30,733 bases of DNA from Gallionellaceae bacterium. Lineage in GTDB: Bacteria; Pseudomonadota; Gammaproteobacteria; Burkholderiales; Gallionellaceae. The notes beneath the pieces were generated by a model. It saw only the letters and a list, made by a program, of their open reading frames with translations, searched no databases and was not told where the DNA came from. Positions 14,591 to 23,245 of the stretch are shown piece by piece. The stretch is taken from positions 115,787 through 146,519 of the forward strand of contig DMCN01000106.1 in NCBI GenBank assembly GCA_003445795.1, read 5' to 3'. A program made the translations under genes and the position numbers. How positions within the stretch are numbered: the first letter of the stretch is position 1; each line of letters opens with the position of its first letter.

Positions 14591-16066
14591 CTATTGCTTG
14601 GCAAGGGCCTGCAGCACTGCCTTGAGCAACTGCCAGCATCGTGCGACTGATTCGATCTCCACCTTCTCGCCGGGGGCATGCGCGCCGCGGATGTCCGGGC
14701 CGAAGGAGATCATCTCCAATTGCGGATGGCTGGCAGCGAGCAGGCCGCACTCCAGTCCGGCATGGATCACCTGCAAGGAGGCCGGCTGACCGAACTGCGC
14801 GCTATAGACCTCCTGGCACAGCGCGAGCAGCCTGGATGACGGGTTCGGCGTCCAGCCCGGATAAGCGCCGTCCTTCCATGCGCGCAAGCCGTAACCCGCC
14901 GCGTGCGCGCACAGTTTGTCGGCCAGAGCATCGGCACGGCCGTCGTGCAGCGAGCGCACCTTGAAGGTGGCGCGGAACGCCCCCTGCACCAGATTCACCA
15001 CGCCGAGGTTGTCTGAGGTATCCACCACGCCGGGAAAATCGTCGCTCATGCGCGAGACCCCGTTCGCGGCAACATCGAGAAAAGCGAGCAAACGGTCGCG
15101 TTCCGCCTGATGAACCGCTTTGCCCAGCGGCATCTCGTCCAGTTCGTACCTGAAGAACACATTCGCATCCGCCGCGGCAAAGCGCTGCCGCCATGCAGCC
15201 AGCCTGTGCTCTGCCCATTCATCCATCCCCGCCACCGCGGCCGCAGGCACAGCACAAACCGCGAACGCCTCGCGCGGGATAGCGTTGCGCGCCGTGCCGC
15301 CTTTCAGCTCGATCAAACGCATGTCCGTGTGTGCCGCCAGGTCGCGCAACGCTTCCGCCAGCAGCCTGATGGCGTTGCCGCGTCCGAGATGGATGTCGAT
15401 ACCGGAGTGGCCGCCGCGCAGGCCGGACACATCGAAGCGAAGGATGGCGAAATCGGGCGGCACCGTTTCCAGCGTGCAATCGTGCTGCAGCTCGACATCC
15501 ACCCCGCCCGCGCAGCCGAGATAGAAATGCCCCCACTCCTCGGTATCCAGATTGACCAGCGTCTTGCCCTGCAAAGTGCCGGGCGCGAGACCGCGCGCGC
15601 CGTCCATGCCCGACTCCTCGTTCACGGTGAGCAGCACCTCCAGTGCCGGATGTGGCAGATCAGCTTCTTCCAGCGCGGCCAGCGCCAGCGCCACACCGAT
15701 GCCGTTATCCGCCCCCAGCGTGGTGTTCTCGGCGATCACCCAGCCGTCGCGCACCACCGCATTGATCGCATCGCGCGCGAAGTCGTGCGGCGTCCCGGCG
15801 TTGGCCTGGCACACCATGTCGAGATGGCCTTGCAGGATGACCCCCGGCGCGGACTCGCAGCCGGGCGATGCCGGTTTCTTCAGGATGAGATTGCCTGCCG
15901 CATCGACCTCATGCGCGATGCCATGCGTATCCGCCCACTCGATCAGGTGCTGGCGCAGCGCGGCTTCCTGATAAGAAGCGCGCGGGATGGCGCACAGCGT
16001 GGCGAAGTGCGACCACACTGCGCGCGGGTGAAGTTGTTCCATCGGGGATGAGTGATCAGAAGACAC
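14591..16066 (-). CDS. pepD: aminoacyl-histidine dipeptidase (cytosol non-specific dipeptidase), M20 family
   Basis: 491 residues, the length of PepD (about 485). It hydrolyses Xaa-His and other dipeptides with two Zn(II) ions in the cytoplasm. Metal and catalytic residues are visible: GHLDMV (His81, Asp83), TLGADNGIG (Asp120), the Glu pair in VNEESGMDG (150-151), NLDTEEWG and the late GPDIRGAHAPGE histidine. The start is either the GTG at 16066 or the ATG eight codons later at 16042; neither has a strong ribosome binding site. The GTG begins six bases after the TIGR03545 stop codon, so the gene belongs to the 18473-14238 operon. Confidence 0.95.
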   Translation of the reverse strand: MSSDHSSPMEQLHPRAVWSHFATLCAIPRASYQEAALRQHLIEWADTHGIAHEVDAAGNLILKKPASPGCESAPGVILQGHLDMVCQANAGTPHDFARDAINAVVRDGWVIAENTTLGADNGIGVALALAALEEADLPHPALEVLLTVNEESGMDGARGLAPGTLQGKTLVNLDTEEWGHFYLGCAGGVDVELQHDCTLETVPPDFAILRFDVSGLRGGHSGIDIHLGRGNAIRLLAEALRDLAAHTDMRLIELKGGTARNAIPREAFAVCAVPAAAVAGMDEWAEHRLAAWRQRFAAADANVFFRYELDEMPLGKAVHQAERDRLLAFLDVAANGVSRMSDDFPGVVDTSDNLGVVNLVQGAFRATFKVRSLHDGRADALADKLCAHAAGYGLRAWKDGAYPGWTPNPSSRLLALCQEVYSAQFGQPASLQVIHAGLECGLLAASHPQLEMISFGPDIRGAHAPGEKVEIESVARCWQLLKAVLQALAKQ

Positions 16067-16072
16067 GCGCGA

Positions 16073-17968
16073 TCATCTACGCCAGCTATCCAACAGCTTG
16101 CCCGCTTCCTGTTTCAAGTTCTGTTTCTGCGAATCCACGGCGGCGTTCTTGCGTTTGTCCAGCTCGTTGCGTGCGCCATCCAGTTCGGCGCGCATCTTGT
16201 CGACCTGCGCTTTGCGTTCGGCCAGCTGTGATTGGTAGCGCGCTTCGAGCTCACCCTGGCGCGCAAGCAGGCGCTGCTTCTGTTCACCGATCCTGTCGTT
16301 GACAATGCTCTCGATGCGCTTGCGCGCCTCGTCCATCTTGGCTTGCAGGTAGCGGCCCATACCTTTGGCCAGCGCATCGGCCAGGTTGGTGGACAAGCTC
16401 AGGTCCAGATCGCTCCATGCGCCGCTCACCCGTGCATCCATGGTCACGGCGTTCAATCCGGCGACCGAGGCAGCCATCATCTCGCGCACCACGGCGGACT
16501 TGGCGCCGGTCTCGAAAGCGGTCGCACCGAAGCGGTTGGACAGGCGCATGTCGACTTTGTCTCCACGTAGTTCGGCGACGAATCCGGTGGCAGCCTGCGC
16601 CTTGGCGAAGGCCAGCGTCACGCTCTCACTGTTCACCAGCGACCGGCCGGCCACCGCGTAGTTGCCCACTTGCAGGTTCACGCGTTCGAGCGGCTCGGCG
16701 TTACGGTGGTCGATGACCAGTTCCGCCTTCACGCCGGAAACGCCCTGTTGCGGGAAGTCACCCTTGAGTGTCGCCACCAACGGACGACCGACCAGCGACT
16801 GATCGGTCGCCACATCGAGTATCTCGCCGGAAAGGCCCTTGCCGCCGGGCAAGGTGGACGTGATCGCCGCGCGGCGCAGCCAGAACGCCGGATAGGCCTT
16901 GGGACGACCGAAAGCGTAATCGTGCCCCTTGTGTATCTTCTTCGGCTTGGCCTTGGGCGCACCTTTGGCGGGAATGTATTCGCGCGCCTGGTTCATGTAA
17001 CCGCGCGCCTGTTGCAGCTTGCCCAGCACATCCATACCGAACAGTGCACGCGACAGCGTGGCGGTATCCAGCGACGGCAGATGCATGCGCGACTGCAAGC
17101 CGCGCACATCCTCGCGGGCGACCTTTTCCAGATCGGCAAACGAGGTGCGCAGCGCGCCCATGTCGCCCGTCAGTTTGCTGCCCGCCTCACCCACCGGTTT
17201 GGACATGGCATCGAATTCGTCGCGGATGGATTGCAACTCCTTGACCGAGGCCTGCACCTGCGCCACGTCCTTGAAGTCCTTGAGCTGCACTTTGCCCAGC
17301 CGCGTACGCAATGCCTTGAAATCGTCGCCCTTGGGCAGGGCATCGATGCGCGCGCGCCACTGCTGTTCCGTCTCGTCCTGTGATTGTTTCAGCCCGGCGA
17401 GGTAAGCACTGCTCTTCAGGTCGCCGGTCTCTTTCAACTGGGCGGCAGGGTCTGCCCCCGCCGCGATGGCGGCCAGATCGCCCACCACGTTGCCGGAGAA
17501 TTCCTGCTTCATCTGCGCCAGCATCTTGTCGGTGGCACTGGGGCCGTCGTCCGCCTGCTCCGGCTCGGGCGGCAGCACGTAGCCTGCACGCTGCCGCGCC
17601 GTGGCGATCTGCACATCTTCAATCACCGCCTCGTCGATCATGATCTTACCGCGCAGCAGGGCGTCCCACAGCATGCGGAAGCGCAACTCGCCGATCTGCA
17701 CGCGGTTCTGCTGCGGTTGCTCCGGGTCGGTCATCTGCACATCGGCGATCAGCACCGAGGCGCCAAACACGCTAGTCTTCACGCGGCCGATATCCACCTC
17801 GGCACCGTTCCCCTGCGTGGCGGCATATTCGAGGCCACGGCGCAGGTGGGAATCGAAGAACAGCGAGAAATACAACACGACCAGACCGACGACGATGGCC
17901 ATCGGGATGACCGCCTCGAAGCGGATAGCCCCCTGCTTCTTCACCGGCTTATCCATGGAACTTGTCAT
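16073..17968 (-). CDS. TIGR03545 family membrane-anchored protein
   Basis: 631 residues. One membrane span near the N-terminus (about 18-38) is followed by an AsmA-like periplasmic beta region (GAEVDIGRVKTSVFGASVLIADVQMTDP...). There are helical central parts, and a long charged C-terminal coiled coil (about 550-625, QKQRLLARQGELEARYQSQLAERKAQVDKM...). The family is defined by pairing with TIGR03546, which lies directly upstream here with a 20-base overlap. An ATG four codons later at 17956 would shorten the overlap to eight bases. No function is established; an envelope or lipid-related role is suggested only by the AsmA-like part. Confidence 0.85.
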   Translation of the reverse strand: MTSSMDKPVKKQGAIRFEAVIPMAIVVGLVVLYFSLFFDSHLRRGLEYAATQGNGAEVDIGRVKTSVFGASVLIADVQMTDPEQPQQNRVQIGELRFRMLWDALLRGKIMIDEAVIEDVQIATARQRAGYVLPPEPEQADDGPSATDKMLAQMKQEFSGNVVGDLAAIAAGADPAAQLKETGDLKSSAYLAGLKQSQDETEQQWRARIDALPKGDDFKALRTRLGKVQLKDFKDVAQVQASVKELQSIRDEFDAMSKPVGEAGSKLTGDMGALRTSFADLEKVAREDVRGLQSRMHLPSLDTATLSRALFGMDVLGKLQQARGYMNQAREYIPAKGAPKAKPKKIHKGHDYAFGRPKAYPAFWLRRAAITSTLPGGKGLSGEILDVATDQSLVGRPLVATLKGDFPQQGVSGVKAELVIDHRNAEPLERVNLQVGNYAVAGRSLVNSESVTLAFAKAQAATGFVAELRGDKVDMRLSNRFGATAFETGAKSAVVREMMAASVAGLNAVTMDARVSGAWSDLDLSLSTNLADALAKGMGRYLQAKMDEARKRIESIVNDRIGEQKQRLLARQGELEARYQSQLAERKAQVDKMRAELDGARNELDKRKNAAVDSQKQNLKQEAGKLLDSWRR

Positions 17969-18473
17969 AGGTCGCGTACCATTTGAAAAATGAAGTGCTG
18001 CTCCACAACTTCCAGAACGGGCTGCTCTTGAAACGTTCCACCACTTTCACGCGGTAGGCCTCGATCAGACGTTTACTACCGAAGAACACCAGCGGCGCCA
18101 GCAGGATGCTCGCCACGCCCGCGCCCATCACCACGCTGTTGTAGAAACGGGTGAGCGGGACCAGCGGCATGTTGTACAGCGCGGTGAACAGCGATTGCAG
18201 GGAGGGTGTCTCAAGGATGGCCGAACCGACCACATGCGAGACCGGATCGAACAGCCAGGCGACCAGCGCGAAGAAGAACGCAGAGGTCAGCGCGGCGCCG
18301 ATCTGGATACGGAACAGGAACATGCAAACGAACACCAGCAAGGCCTGCAAGGACAGCATCGGCGCGAAACCGAGGATCAGGCCGCAGGCCACACCCGCCG
18401 CGATCTGGTTGGTACCCGTATCGGAATTGAGCAAGCGCAGCAGGGAGAATAACTGCTTCAATATTAGAGTCAT
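17949..18473 (-). CDS. TIGR03546 family inner-membrane protein
   Basis: 174 residues with a DUF2062-like core: NQIAAGVACGLILGFAPMLSLQALLVFVCMFLFRIQIGAALTSAFFFALVAWLFDP, then further hydrophobic segments and a basic tail. It is an integral inner-membrane protein of unknown function, regularly found next to TIGR03545, whose gene it overlaps by 20 bases. AGGAG precedes the ATG at nine bases. It is the first gene of the operon that continues to pepD. The 119 bases upstream hold a GC-rich stretch but no clear promoter. Confidence 0.88.
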   Translation of the reverse strand: MTLILKQLFSLLRLLNSDTGTNQIAAGVACGLILGFAPMLSLQALLVFVCMFLFRIQIGAALTSAFFFALVAWLFDPVSHVVGSAILETPSLQSLFTALYNMPLVPLTRFYNSVVMGAGVASILLAPLVFFGSKRLIEAYRVKVVERFKSSPFWKLWSSTSFFKWYATYDKFHG

Positions 18474-18592
18474 CGAACGACACTCCTGAATGATGCCGGC
18501 ACGATTTCAATCGCCAGCGGGAAAATACCTTGTTAAACCGGCACCGCAGTACTCAAACGGGCGGGGAGCGCGTGCCCCCCGGCAAACCGGAT

Positions 18593-19909
18593 CTAGCGAT
18601 GCATCATGTTGAGTTGCTTGGCGATCACGTCGTGGTTCAGCCACAGCACGGGGCCGGCCGGGTTCGACGACTCATGGAACATCAGCGGCCCGGTGCCTTC
18701 CAGCACCAGCGAACTCAGCACATCGGTCACCAGCGCATCGCGGCTCTTGTGCATCTTGGTGATATCGTCCGAGGTGCCGATCATGATGTCGGCCAGTTCC
18801 GCCGAGTTCGGCATCGGCCAGGCTTCGAAATTGCGGAAACCTTTCATCACCGCACTGGCGTTATAGTCGTCGATCTTCTGCAACAGGCTCTCCAGCGTCT
18901 GTCCTTCCAGCAGCACATCGCGACAGGCCTGCCATTGCGTCTCGGCCCAGGCGCCGCCCTGCTCCTTTTTCAACGCCTTCAACAGCGGGAACAGCGAAAG
19001 CTCCACACCGACGAAGATGTCGGAGGAATTGGTGCGAATCTCGGGACAGTTGTAGACCGTAGCCTTGACGCCCTGCTTCCACGCGTCTTCGGCGACGTGC
19101 TCCAGGCGCATCTTCGCCTTGCCCTGTGTGTAGCTGGTGTAGGTCTGCCACTGGTAGCGATCGTCGATGAGGATCTCGGTACCGTGATAACCGTAGGCCG
19201 TGTAACGCACTTGCCCGCCGGTCTTCTCCAGACGTGCACGGATCGCCGCGCTGCCTTCGATCAGATGCTGGAATGTATTGGCCGTGACCTCGTCGAAGTT
19301 CATCAGGATCAATTTGCCCAGGTCGCTGTTAAGCAGCGCGCTGGAGGACATGAAACGCTCGCCGCGCCCCTTGTAGATGCGGTTGGCGATCGCCAGGAAC
19401 ACCTTCACCTTGGGAATGCCGCCCGCCATGGTGTGCGCGAAGAACGCGTTGGCGCCATCCGGGATCATCTTGTCCAGCTCGGCCATCACCTTCGCCACGG
19501 AATCCTTGAAGCGCTTTACGCCGACTTCACGGCATTTTTCAATATGTGCAAAATCAAGTTTATCGTCCTGCCAGCTCTTCAGCGTCATGTCGCCCAGCAT
19601 GTCGGTCGGTGTCGGCGTGCCCGCGGGCGCGTCCAGATCGAAACCCGCCATCAGCGGCACGTTGATGATGCGGCCGCCCAGATTGGCTTCCGCCGCCGCC
19701 AGTTCCTCGGCGGTCAGGGCGCGCAACGCATTGTTCTCGTCACGGCGACCGACGGTGATACCCACGATAGTCATGCCCGCCTTGCGCGCCTCGTTGATCA
19801 GGCCGTTGGCGTAGCCGCGTCCGAACAGTTCGCCGAACAACACAAAGACATCGCCTTTGCGAAAGATGTTGGATTGCGGAACGTTTCTTAACGGTATCGG
19901 TGCTTTCAT
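18593..19909 (-). CDS. FabMG-like enoyl-ACP reductase family protein
   Basis: 438 residues, soluble. The start (PIPLRNVPQSNIFRKGDVFVLFGELFGRGYANGLINEARKAGMTIVGITVGRRDE) fits my memory of the FabMG family: large, non-classical enoyl-ACP reductases that complete fatty-acid elongation and were first recognised through triclosan tolerance. Mid-protein segments HTMAGGIPKVKVFLAIANRIYKG and AYGYHGTEILIDDRYQWQTYTSYTQGKAK are well structured and Tyr/Lys-rich. The identification is from recall of the N-terminal pattern, not from a search. A sigma-70-like TATAAT lies 64 bases upstream. If correct, its reaction is NAD(P)H-dependent reduction of trans-2-enoyl-ACP. Confidence 0.6.
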   Translation of the reverse strand: MKAPIPLRNVPQSNIFRKGDVFVLFGELFGRGYANGLINEARKAGMTIVGITVGRRDENNALRALTAEELAAAEANLGGRIINVPLMAGFDLDAPAGTPTPTDMLGDMTLKSWQDDKLDFAHIEKCREVGVKRFKDSVAKVMAELDKMIPDGANAFFAHTMAGGIPKVKVFLAIANRIYKGRGERFMSSSALLNSDLGKLILMNFDEVTANTFQHLIEGSAAIRARLEKTGGQVRYTAYGYHGTEILIDDRYQWQTYTSYTQGKAKMRLEHVAEDAWKQGVKATVYNCPEIRTNSSDIFVGVELSLFPLLKALKKEQGGAWAETQWQACRDVLLEGQTLESLLQKIDDYNASAVMKGFRNFEAWPMPNSAELADIMIGTSDDITKMHKSRDALVTDVLSSLVLEGTGPLMFHESSNPAGPVLWLNHDVIAKQLNMMHR

Positions 19910-19972
19910 GAAGATGGATTCCTGTTGGGTGAATATTGCAAATCAGTCGGTTCGGGACTTCGAAACGGCGCA

Positions 19973-19978
19973 ATTATA
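19973..19978 (-). promoter_or_regulatory. candidate -10 box for the FabMG-like gene
   Basis: On the minus strand TATAAT occurs 64 bases upstream of the ATG, with TTGGCT 19 bases farther upstream as a poor, over-spaced -35. The rest of 19910-20193 holds only the palindrome at 20081-20116. Confidence 0.45.
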
Positions 19979-20080
19979 AAGAAGGATGCGGGGAATGAGC
20001 CAAAATACTATCGCGATTCCGTTAACTGGCAAGGCAATGCCCTGATCGCACAAGGGCGACAAATCGAAGCAATTGACATG

Positions 20081-20116
20081 AAAATGCGCGGTTCGGACGT
20101 CCGAGCCGCGCATTTT
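20081..20116. terminator. large perfect-armed hairpin, probable terminator of the ABM-like gene
   Basis: AAAATGCGCGG (20081-20091) pairs with CCGCGCATTTT (20106-20116), and the centre is itself a palindrome (TCGGACGTCCGA). It lies 78 bases past the stop codon of the ABM-like gene on the minus strand and ends in four T on either strand, so it could terminate in both directions. Confidence 0.6.
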
Positions 20117-20193
20117 ACAGGCAACTCCCCTCACGCCAACGGCCCGAAAGCCGCAGGCGCCTCGAAACTGCCGTCCGACCTTTCAGCCATGCA

Positions 20194-20580
20194 TCACTCG
20201 GGTTCACCCTGCCACAGCATGTTGTAACCCAGCTCCTTGCTGTCAACACACAACTTGCCCAATGCCGCGAATTTCTCCCTGAACACGGTGTCGGCATGCG
20301 ACTTCTCATGCTCCTCGAAGGAGCGCCAGTAGGTCACGATCGCGATGTGTTTCTCCGCCGCCCTGGAATCGCTCAGCGACCCTTCGTCCGACACGAAGCC
20401 GGAGAACTCGAAGACCTGGCCGGCGATGAAGCCGCCCTTGTCGCCGCCGTAGGTATCTTTCACCACATTGCACATCTCGGCCAGCGCCAGCTCGACATCC
20501 GCGAAATCCACACCGGGTTTGATGGTGGCCGTATTGAATAGCATCTTTGCCCCAAAGGGGATACTGACAGGTGAAAACAT
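20194..20580 (-). CDS. small antibiotic-biosynthesis-monooxygenase-like (dimeric alpha/beta barrel) protein
   Basis: 128 residues from the ATG at 20580, chosen because AGGAGG precedes it; a longer frame has no ribosome binding site. The order beta (MLFNTATIKPG), helix (FADVELALAEMCNVVKDTY), beta (FIAGQVFEFSGFV), then HIAIVTYWRSFEEHEKSHADTVFREKFAAL matches a ferredoxin-like dimeric barrel of the ABM type. The active-site chemistry cannot be predicted. It is a single gene with a hairpin on each side. Confidence 0.7.
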   Translation of the reverse strand: MFSPVSIPFGAKMLFNTATIKPGVDFADVELALAEMCNVVKDTYGGDKGGFIAGQVFEFSGFVSDEGSLSDSRAAEKHIAIVTYWRSFEEHEKSHADTVFREKFAALGKLCVDSKELGYNMLWQGEPE

Positions 20581-20689
20581 GATGGACCTCCTATTTGAAC
20601 TGAACCGGATCATCACCGCTCGTCGAACGCAGCCTTTCCATGCTAAACGCATCATGGTGCAGACTCATATGAGGGTGGGCCACACAAAA

Positions 20690-20717
20690 TCAAGAGCCTG
20701 CCGCCCCGAGCGGCTCA
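20690..20717 (-). terminator. weak terminator of the yihY-topoisomerase unit
   Basis: On the minus strand GAGCC and GGCTC arms (overlapping the topoisomerase stop codon) enclose a GC-rich segment and are followed by TTGATTTTG. The stem is short and the T-tract is broken, so the call is tentative. Confidence 0.35.
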
Positions 20718-21770
20718 CGCCGACTCCAGCAGAAATTGCAGCACCACCAGTTCATCCCGGCGCAACGCAGCCTGCGCTGAAGCGCGGCGGGCAACTGGCT
20801 GCGCCGGTGATGCGGGCGCAGTCAAACCCAGGTGATAGGCGAGCAGCAGCGCCGGATGAACATAGTATTTGCGGCACACGGCGCGCGTGTTGCCCAGGCG
20901 CGCCGCCACCGCGTCCAGCGCCATTAGGATGTTGTGTTCCGCCTCGACGCGACTGGCCGCCGCCCCCATCGTCCGCAACGCCAACGCAGCCACCATGGTG
21001 CCGCCCCAGGTACGAAAATCCTTGGCGGTGAAATCGTGGCCGCTGACCTCGCGCAGATAGTCGTTCACATCGTTCGACAGGATAGGCCTGCGCTTACCGT
21101 CATCGTCCAGATACTGGAATATCTCCTGCCCGTGCATATCCTGACTGCGCTGCACGATGCGCGCAAGGCGCGGATCGTCCACGGCCACCACATGTTCCAC
21201 CCCGCTCTTGCCGCGAAAACTGAAGCGCAACAGCGCCCCTGTCACCTTCGCGTGTTTCCTGAGCATCGTCGTCAGCCCGTACGAGTGGTTCTCTTTGGCG
21301 TACTCGTCGTTGCCGACGCGGATCAGCGTCTTGTCCAGCAACCACACCACCGTGGCGAGCAATTGCCGGCGCGACTGGGACGCGGCGCGCAGATCGCGCT
21401 CCACCCGTTCGCGTAGCAGCGGCAATATCTCGCTGAATTCGAGCATGCGGCGAAACTTTGAACTGTCGCGGGCAGTGCGATACAGGGGGTGGTAACGATA
21501 CTGCTTGCGACCGCGAGCGTCGCGGGCCGTCACCTGGATGTGCCCGTCCGGGTCGGGGCATATCCATACCTGCACCCACGCCGGTGGAATCGACAGGGCG
21601 TTGAAACGCTCGCGCATGGCAGGGTCGCTGATGCGCATCCCGCCTTCATCGCTGTAGCTCCAGCCGGTGCCGAAACGGCGCCGACTGATGCCGGCGAAAC
21701 CGTCAGTCACATAGTGCAACCCGGCGCGGGTGGCCGTCTTGCAATATTCGCGGTGCTTCGATGTGCTCAT
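20715..21770 (-). CDS. bacterial DNA topoisomerase IB
   Basis: 351 residues, the usual size of bacterial type IB enzymes, which relax supercoils through a 3'-phosphotyrosyl intermediate. Catalytic landmarks are RVGNDEYAKENHSYGLTTM (about 151-169), LRFSFRGKSG (181-190), HDFTAKDFRTWGGT (245-258) and the active-site tyrosine in CRKYYVHP (Tyr303). The ATG at 21770 overlaps the stop codon of yihY in an ATGA junction, so the two are translationally coupled. An upstream extension of the frame runs antisense-like through yihY and is not real. The proline/alanine-rich tail (about 315-335) is an unconserved linker. Confidence 0.93.
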   Translation of the reverse strand: MSTSKHREYCKTATRAGLHYVTDGFAGISRRRFGTGWSYSDEGGMRISDPAMRERFNALSIPPAWVQVWICPDPDGHIQVTARDARGRKQYRYHPLYRTARDSSKFRRMLEFSEILPLLRERVERDLRAASQSRRQLLATVVWLLDKTLIRVGNDEYAKENHSYGLTTMLRKHAKVTGALLRFSFRGKSGVEHVVAVDDPRLARIVQRSQDMHGQEIFQYLDDDGKRRPILSNDVNDYLREVSGHDFTAKDFRTWGGTMVAALALRTMGAAASRVEAEHNILMALDAVAARLGNTRAVCRKYYVHPALLLAYHLGLTAPASPAQPVARRASAQAALRRDELVVLQFLLESA

Positions 21771-22645
21771 GGCGCCCCGATCTTGATGCATTCGTATTCC
21801 GCGATCACCTGCGCCCCCAGCAACAGCAGCGTGGCCGCCAACTCCAGGCTGAGCAGCACGATGATAGCCGTGGTGAGCGAACCGTACACCACCCCCACCT
21901 GCGACAAAGTGCCGAGATACCAAGCCAGCACATTGCGGATGAACTCCCACAGCAAAGCCGCTGTGGCACCGCCGATCAAAGCATGATGCGCAGAGAGCCT
22001 GCCGAACGGCATGAAATAGTAGATTGCCGAGATCAGCAGGATCTCGGCGATGACGCCACCAAAGTAGATTAGCCAGTGCGCGAGCCTGCTCAGCGACCAA
22101 CTGTGTCCAAGGATGACCAGACGTTCCCCGCCTATCGCCGTCAGGTCGATGATCAGAAAGGTACCCACGAACAGCGTGGCAGCGATGAAAAGGATATAGC
22201 CGAACGGCGACAGCATGGAGACGATGAAATGCCGTTTGCGCTTCACCACGCGATGCAGAAAAATCACCGAGATCGCACTCTCCAGCACCCTGAAGCCGAG
22301 CGAACTGAAAAACAGCAAAGTGACGAACATCACCCAGCCGATCACCTCGCTGTGATCGAGGAAAGCCTGCAACTCCACCACCAGCGCCCCGCCCTCGCCC
22401 GGCACCACATATTCGATCGCCCTGTCCACCGTTCCCAGCAGCACGTCGCGGTCCATCACCTGCGACAACGCGATCACCGTCAGGATGAGCAGCGGCAAGA
22501 CGGAGAGCAGCGCGTAATACGCCACCGCTCCTGCCATCAATAATCCCTGATTCGCCTGGAACGATCTCAGCACACGCCAGGCAAAGGTGGCGGGATTGGT
22601 GAGCATATAAGTCGTTCTTGGATCGACCAGCTTCATGAGCGGCAT
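21767..22645 (-). CDS. yihY: YihY/BrkB family inner-membrane protein
   Basis: 292 residues with six or so membrane spans and the family pattern NQGLLMAGAVAYYALLSVLPLLILTVIALSQV near residues 33-64. Later come LWEFIRNVLAWYLGTLSQVGVVYGSLTTAIIVLLSLELAATLLLLGAQVIAEYE. The family was once called ribonuclease BN by mistake; its function is not settled. The start may be the ATG at 22645 or the one at 22636, which is better placed after GAGG. It overlaps topoisomerase IB by four bases, an uncommon pairing of a membrane protein with a nucleic-acid enzyme. Confidence 0.92.
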   Translation of the reverse strand: MPLMKLVDPRTTYMLTNPATFAWRVLRSFQANQGLLMAGAVAYYALLSVLPLLILTVIALSQVMDRDVLLGTVDRAIEYVVPGEGGALVVELQAFLDHSEVIGWVMFVTLLFFSSLGFRVLESAISVIFLHRVVKRKRHFIVSMLSPFGYILFIAATLFVGTFLIIDLTAIGGERLVILGHSWSLSRLAHWLIYFGGVIAEILLISAIYYFMPFGRLSAHHALIGGATAALLWEFIRNVLAWYLGTLSQVGVVYGSLTTAIIVLLSLELAATLLLLGAQVIAEYECIKIGAP

Positions 22646-22666
22646 CCTCGGCGCTGGCGGATAGCG

Positions 22667-23119
22667 CTAGTAGGGCGTATGCGGGTAGCCAAAACAGTAC
22701 ATCTTGCTCGGCGTCGTTCTGTCGTGATACGTGATCAGCACGCCATACGACGTGGCGACCCAGCGCTCGCTGCCCTCCGCCTTGTATTCAATACCCATTG
22801 CGGCTTTCACGTTCCCGATCAGTTTTTCGGGACTATCCTTGAACGTGGCACCGATAAAATCCACCCCCACCCCGACAAAGACATACTCGACCGGAGAGTT
22901 GAAGATGCTCTCATTCACCTTCCACCAGTTCGCGCCGCCTGCGCTGAATGCGGGTGCGCCGAAGTGGGTCAGCATATAGTCGTTGAAATAATCCGAACTC
23001 ACCTGGTCCCGGCACACCAGTGCAGATCCGATCACGATGGGGAAATGGCTGGGTGCTGCGCTGGCCGGAGCGCAGGCGAAAAGAGCAAGCCAGATCGATC
23101 TTTGCAGTAGGGAAATCAT
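22667..23119 (-). CDS. small exported protein of unknown function
   Basis: 150 residues from the ATG at 23119, which gives a signal peptide (ISLLQRSIWLALFACAPASA). A GTG 16 codons upstream would put a basic extension before it and overlap the repeat element at 23142-23172. The mature part (HFPIVIGSALVCRDQVSSDYFNDYMLTHFGAPAFSAGGANWWKVNESIFNSPVEYVFVGVG...) has two cysteines (VCRD and YCFG) that may form a disulfide. I do not recognise a family. It ends 21 bases upstream of the YihY start. Confidence 0.7.
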   Translation of the reverse strand: MISLLQRSIWLALFACAPASAAPSHFPIVIGSALVCRDQVSSDYFNDYMLTHFGAPAFSAGGANWWKVNESIFNSPVEYVFVGVGVDFIGATFKDSPEKLIGNVKAAMGIEYKAEGSERWVATSYGVLITYHDRTTPSKMYCFGYPHTPY

Positions 23120-23141
23120 GCGCAAAGATTGCACGATCAGG

Positions 23142-23172
23142 GGCCGGCTATCTGTGCGCAACGACACACATC
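23142..23172 (-). repeat. copy 1 of a two-copy intergenic element
   Basis: On the minus strand GTTGCGCACAGATAGCCGGCC is followed toward the exported-protein gene; the second copy at 29257-29286 shares GTTGCGCACAGAT and GCCGGCC with a single base gap. It lies 22 bases before the start codon. Confidence 0.5.
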
Positions 23173-23245
23173 GCTGTCCGCCGGGCAGGCCACAAAAGAA
23201 AATCGCCCTTGCGGGCGACAGGTGAATACCGAGAAACGGCCGCTA

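Noticed and set aside
18530..19891. 453-residue open frame on the plus strand
   Set aside because: It is antisense to the FabMG-like gene and has shadow-type His/Arg/Gln/Val composition.
20081..20116. large palindrome considered as an attachment site or mobile-element end
   Set aside because: No integrase or transposase lies nearby and no second copy is seen. Its place after a stop codon with A4/T4 flanks fits a terminator.
20715..22100. N-terminally extended topoisomerase IB frame
   Set aside because: The first 110 residues overlap yihY in another frame and match nothing. The ATG at 21770 forms an ATGA junction and starts the conserved domain.
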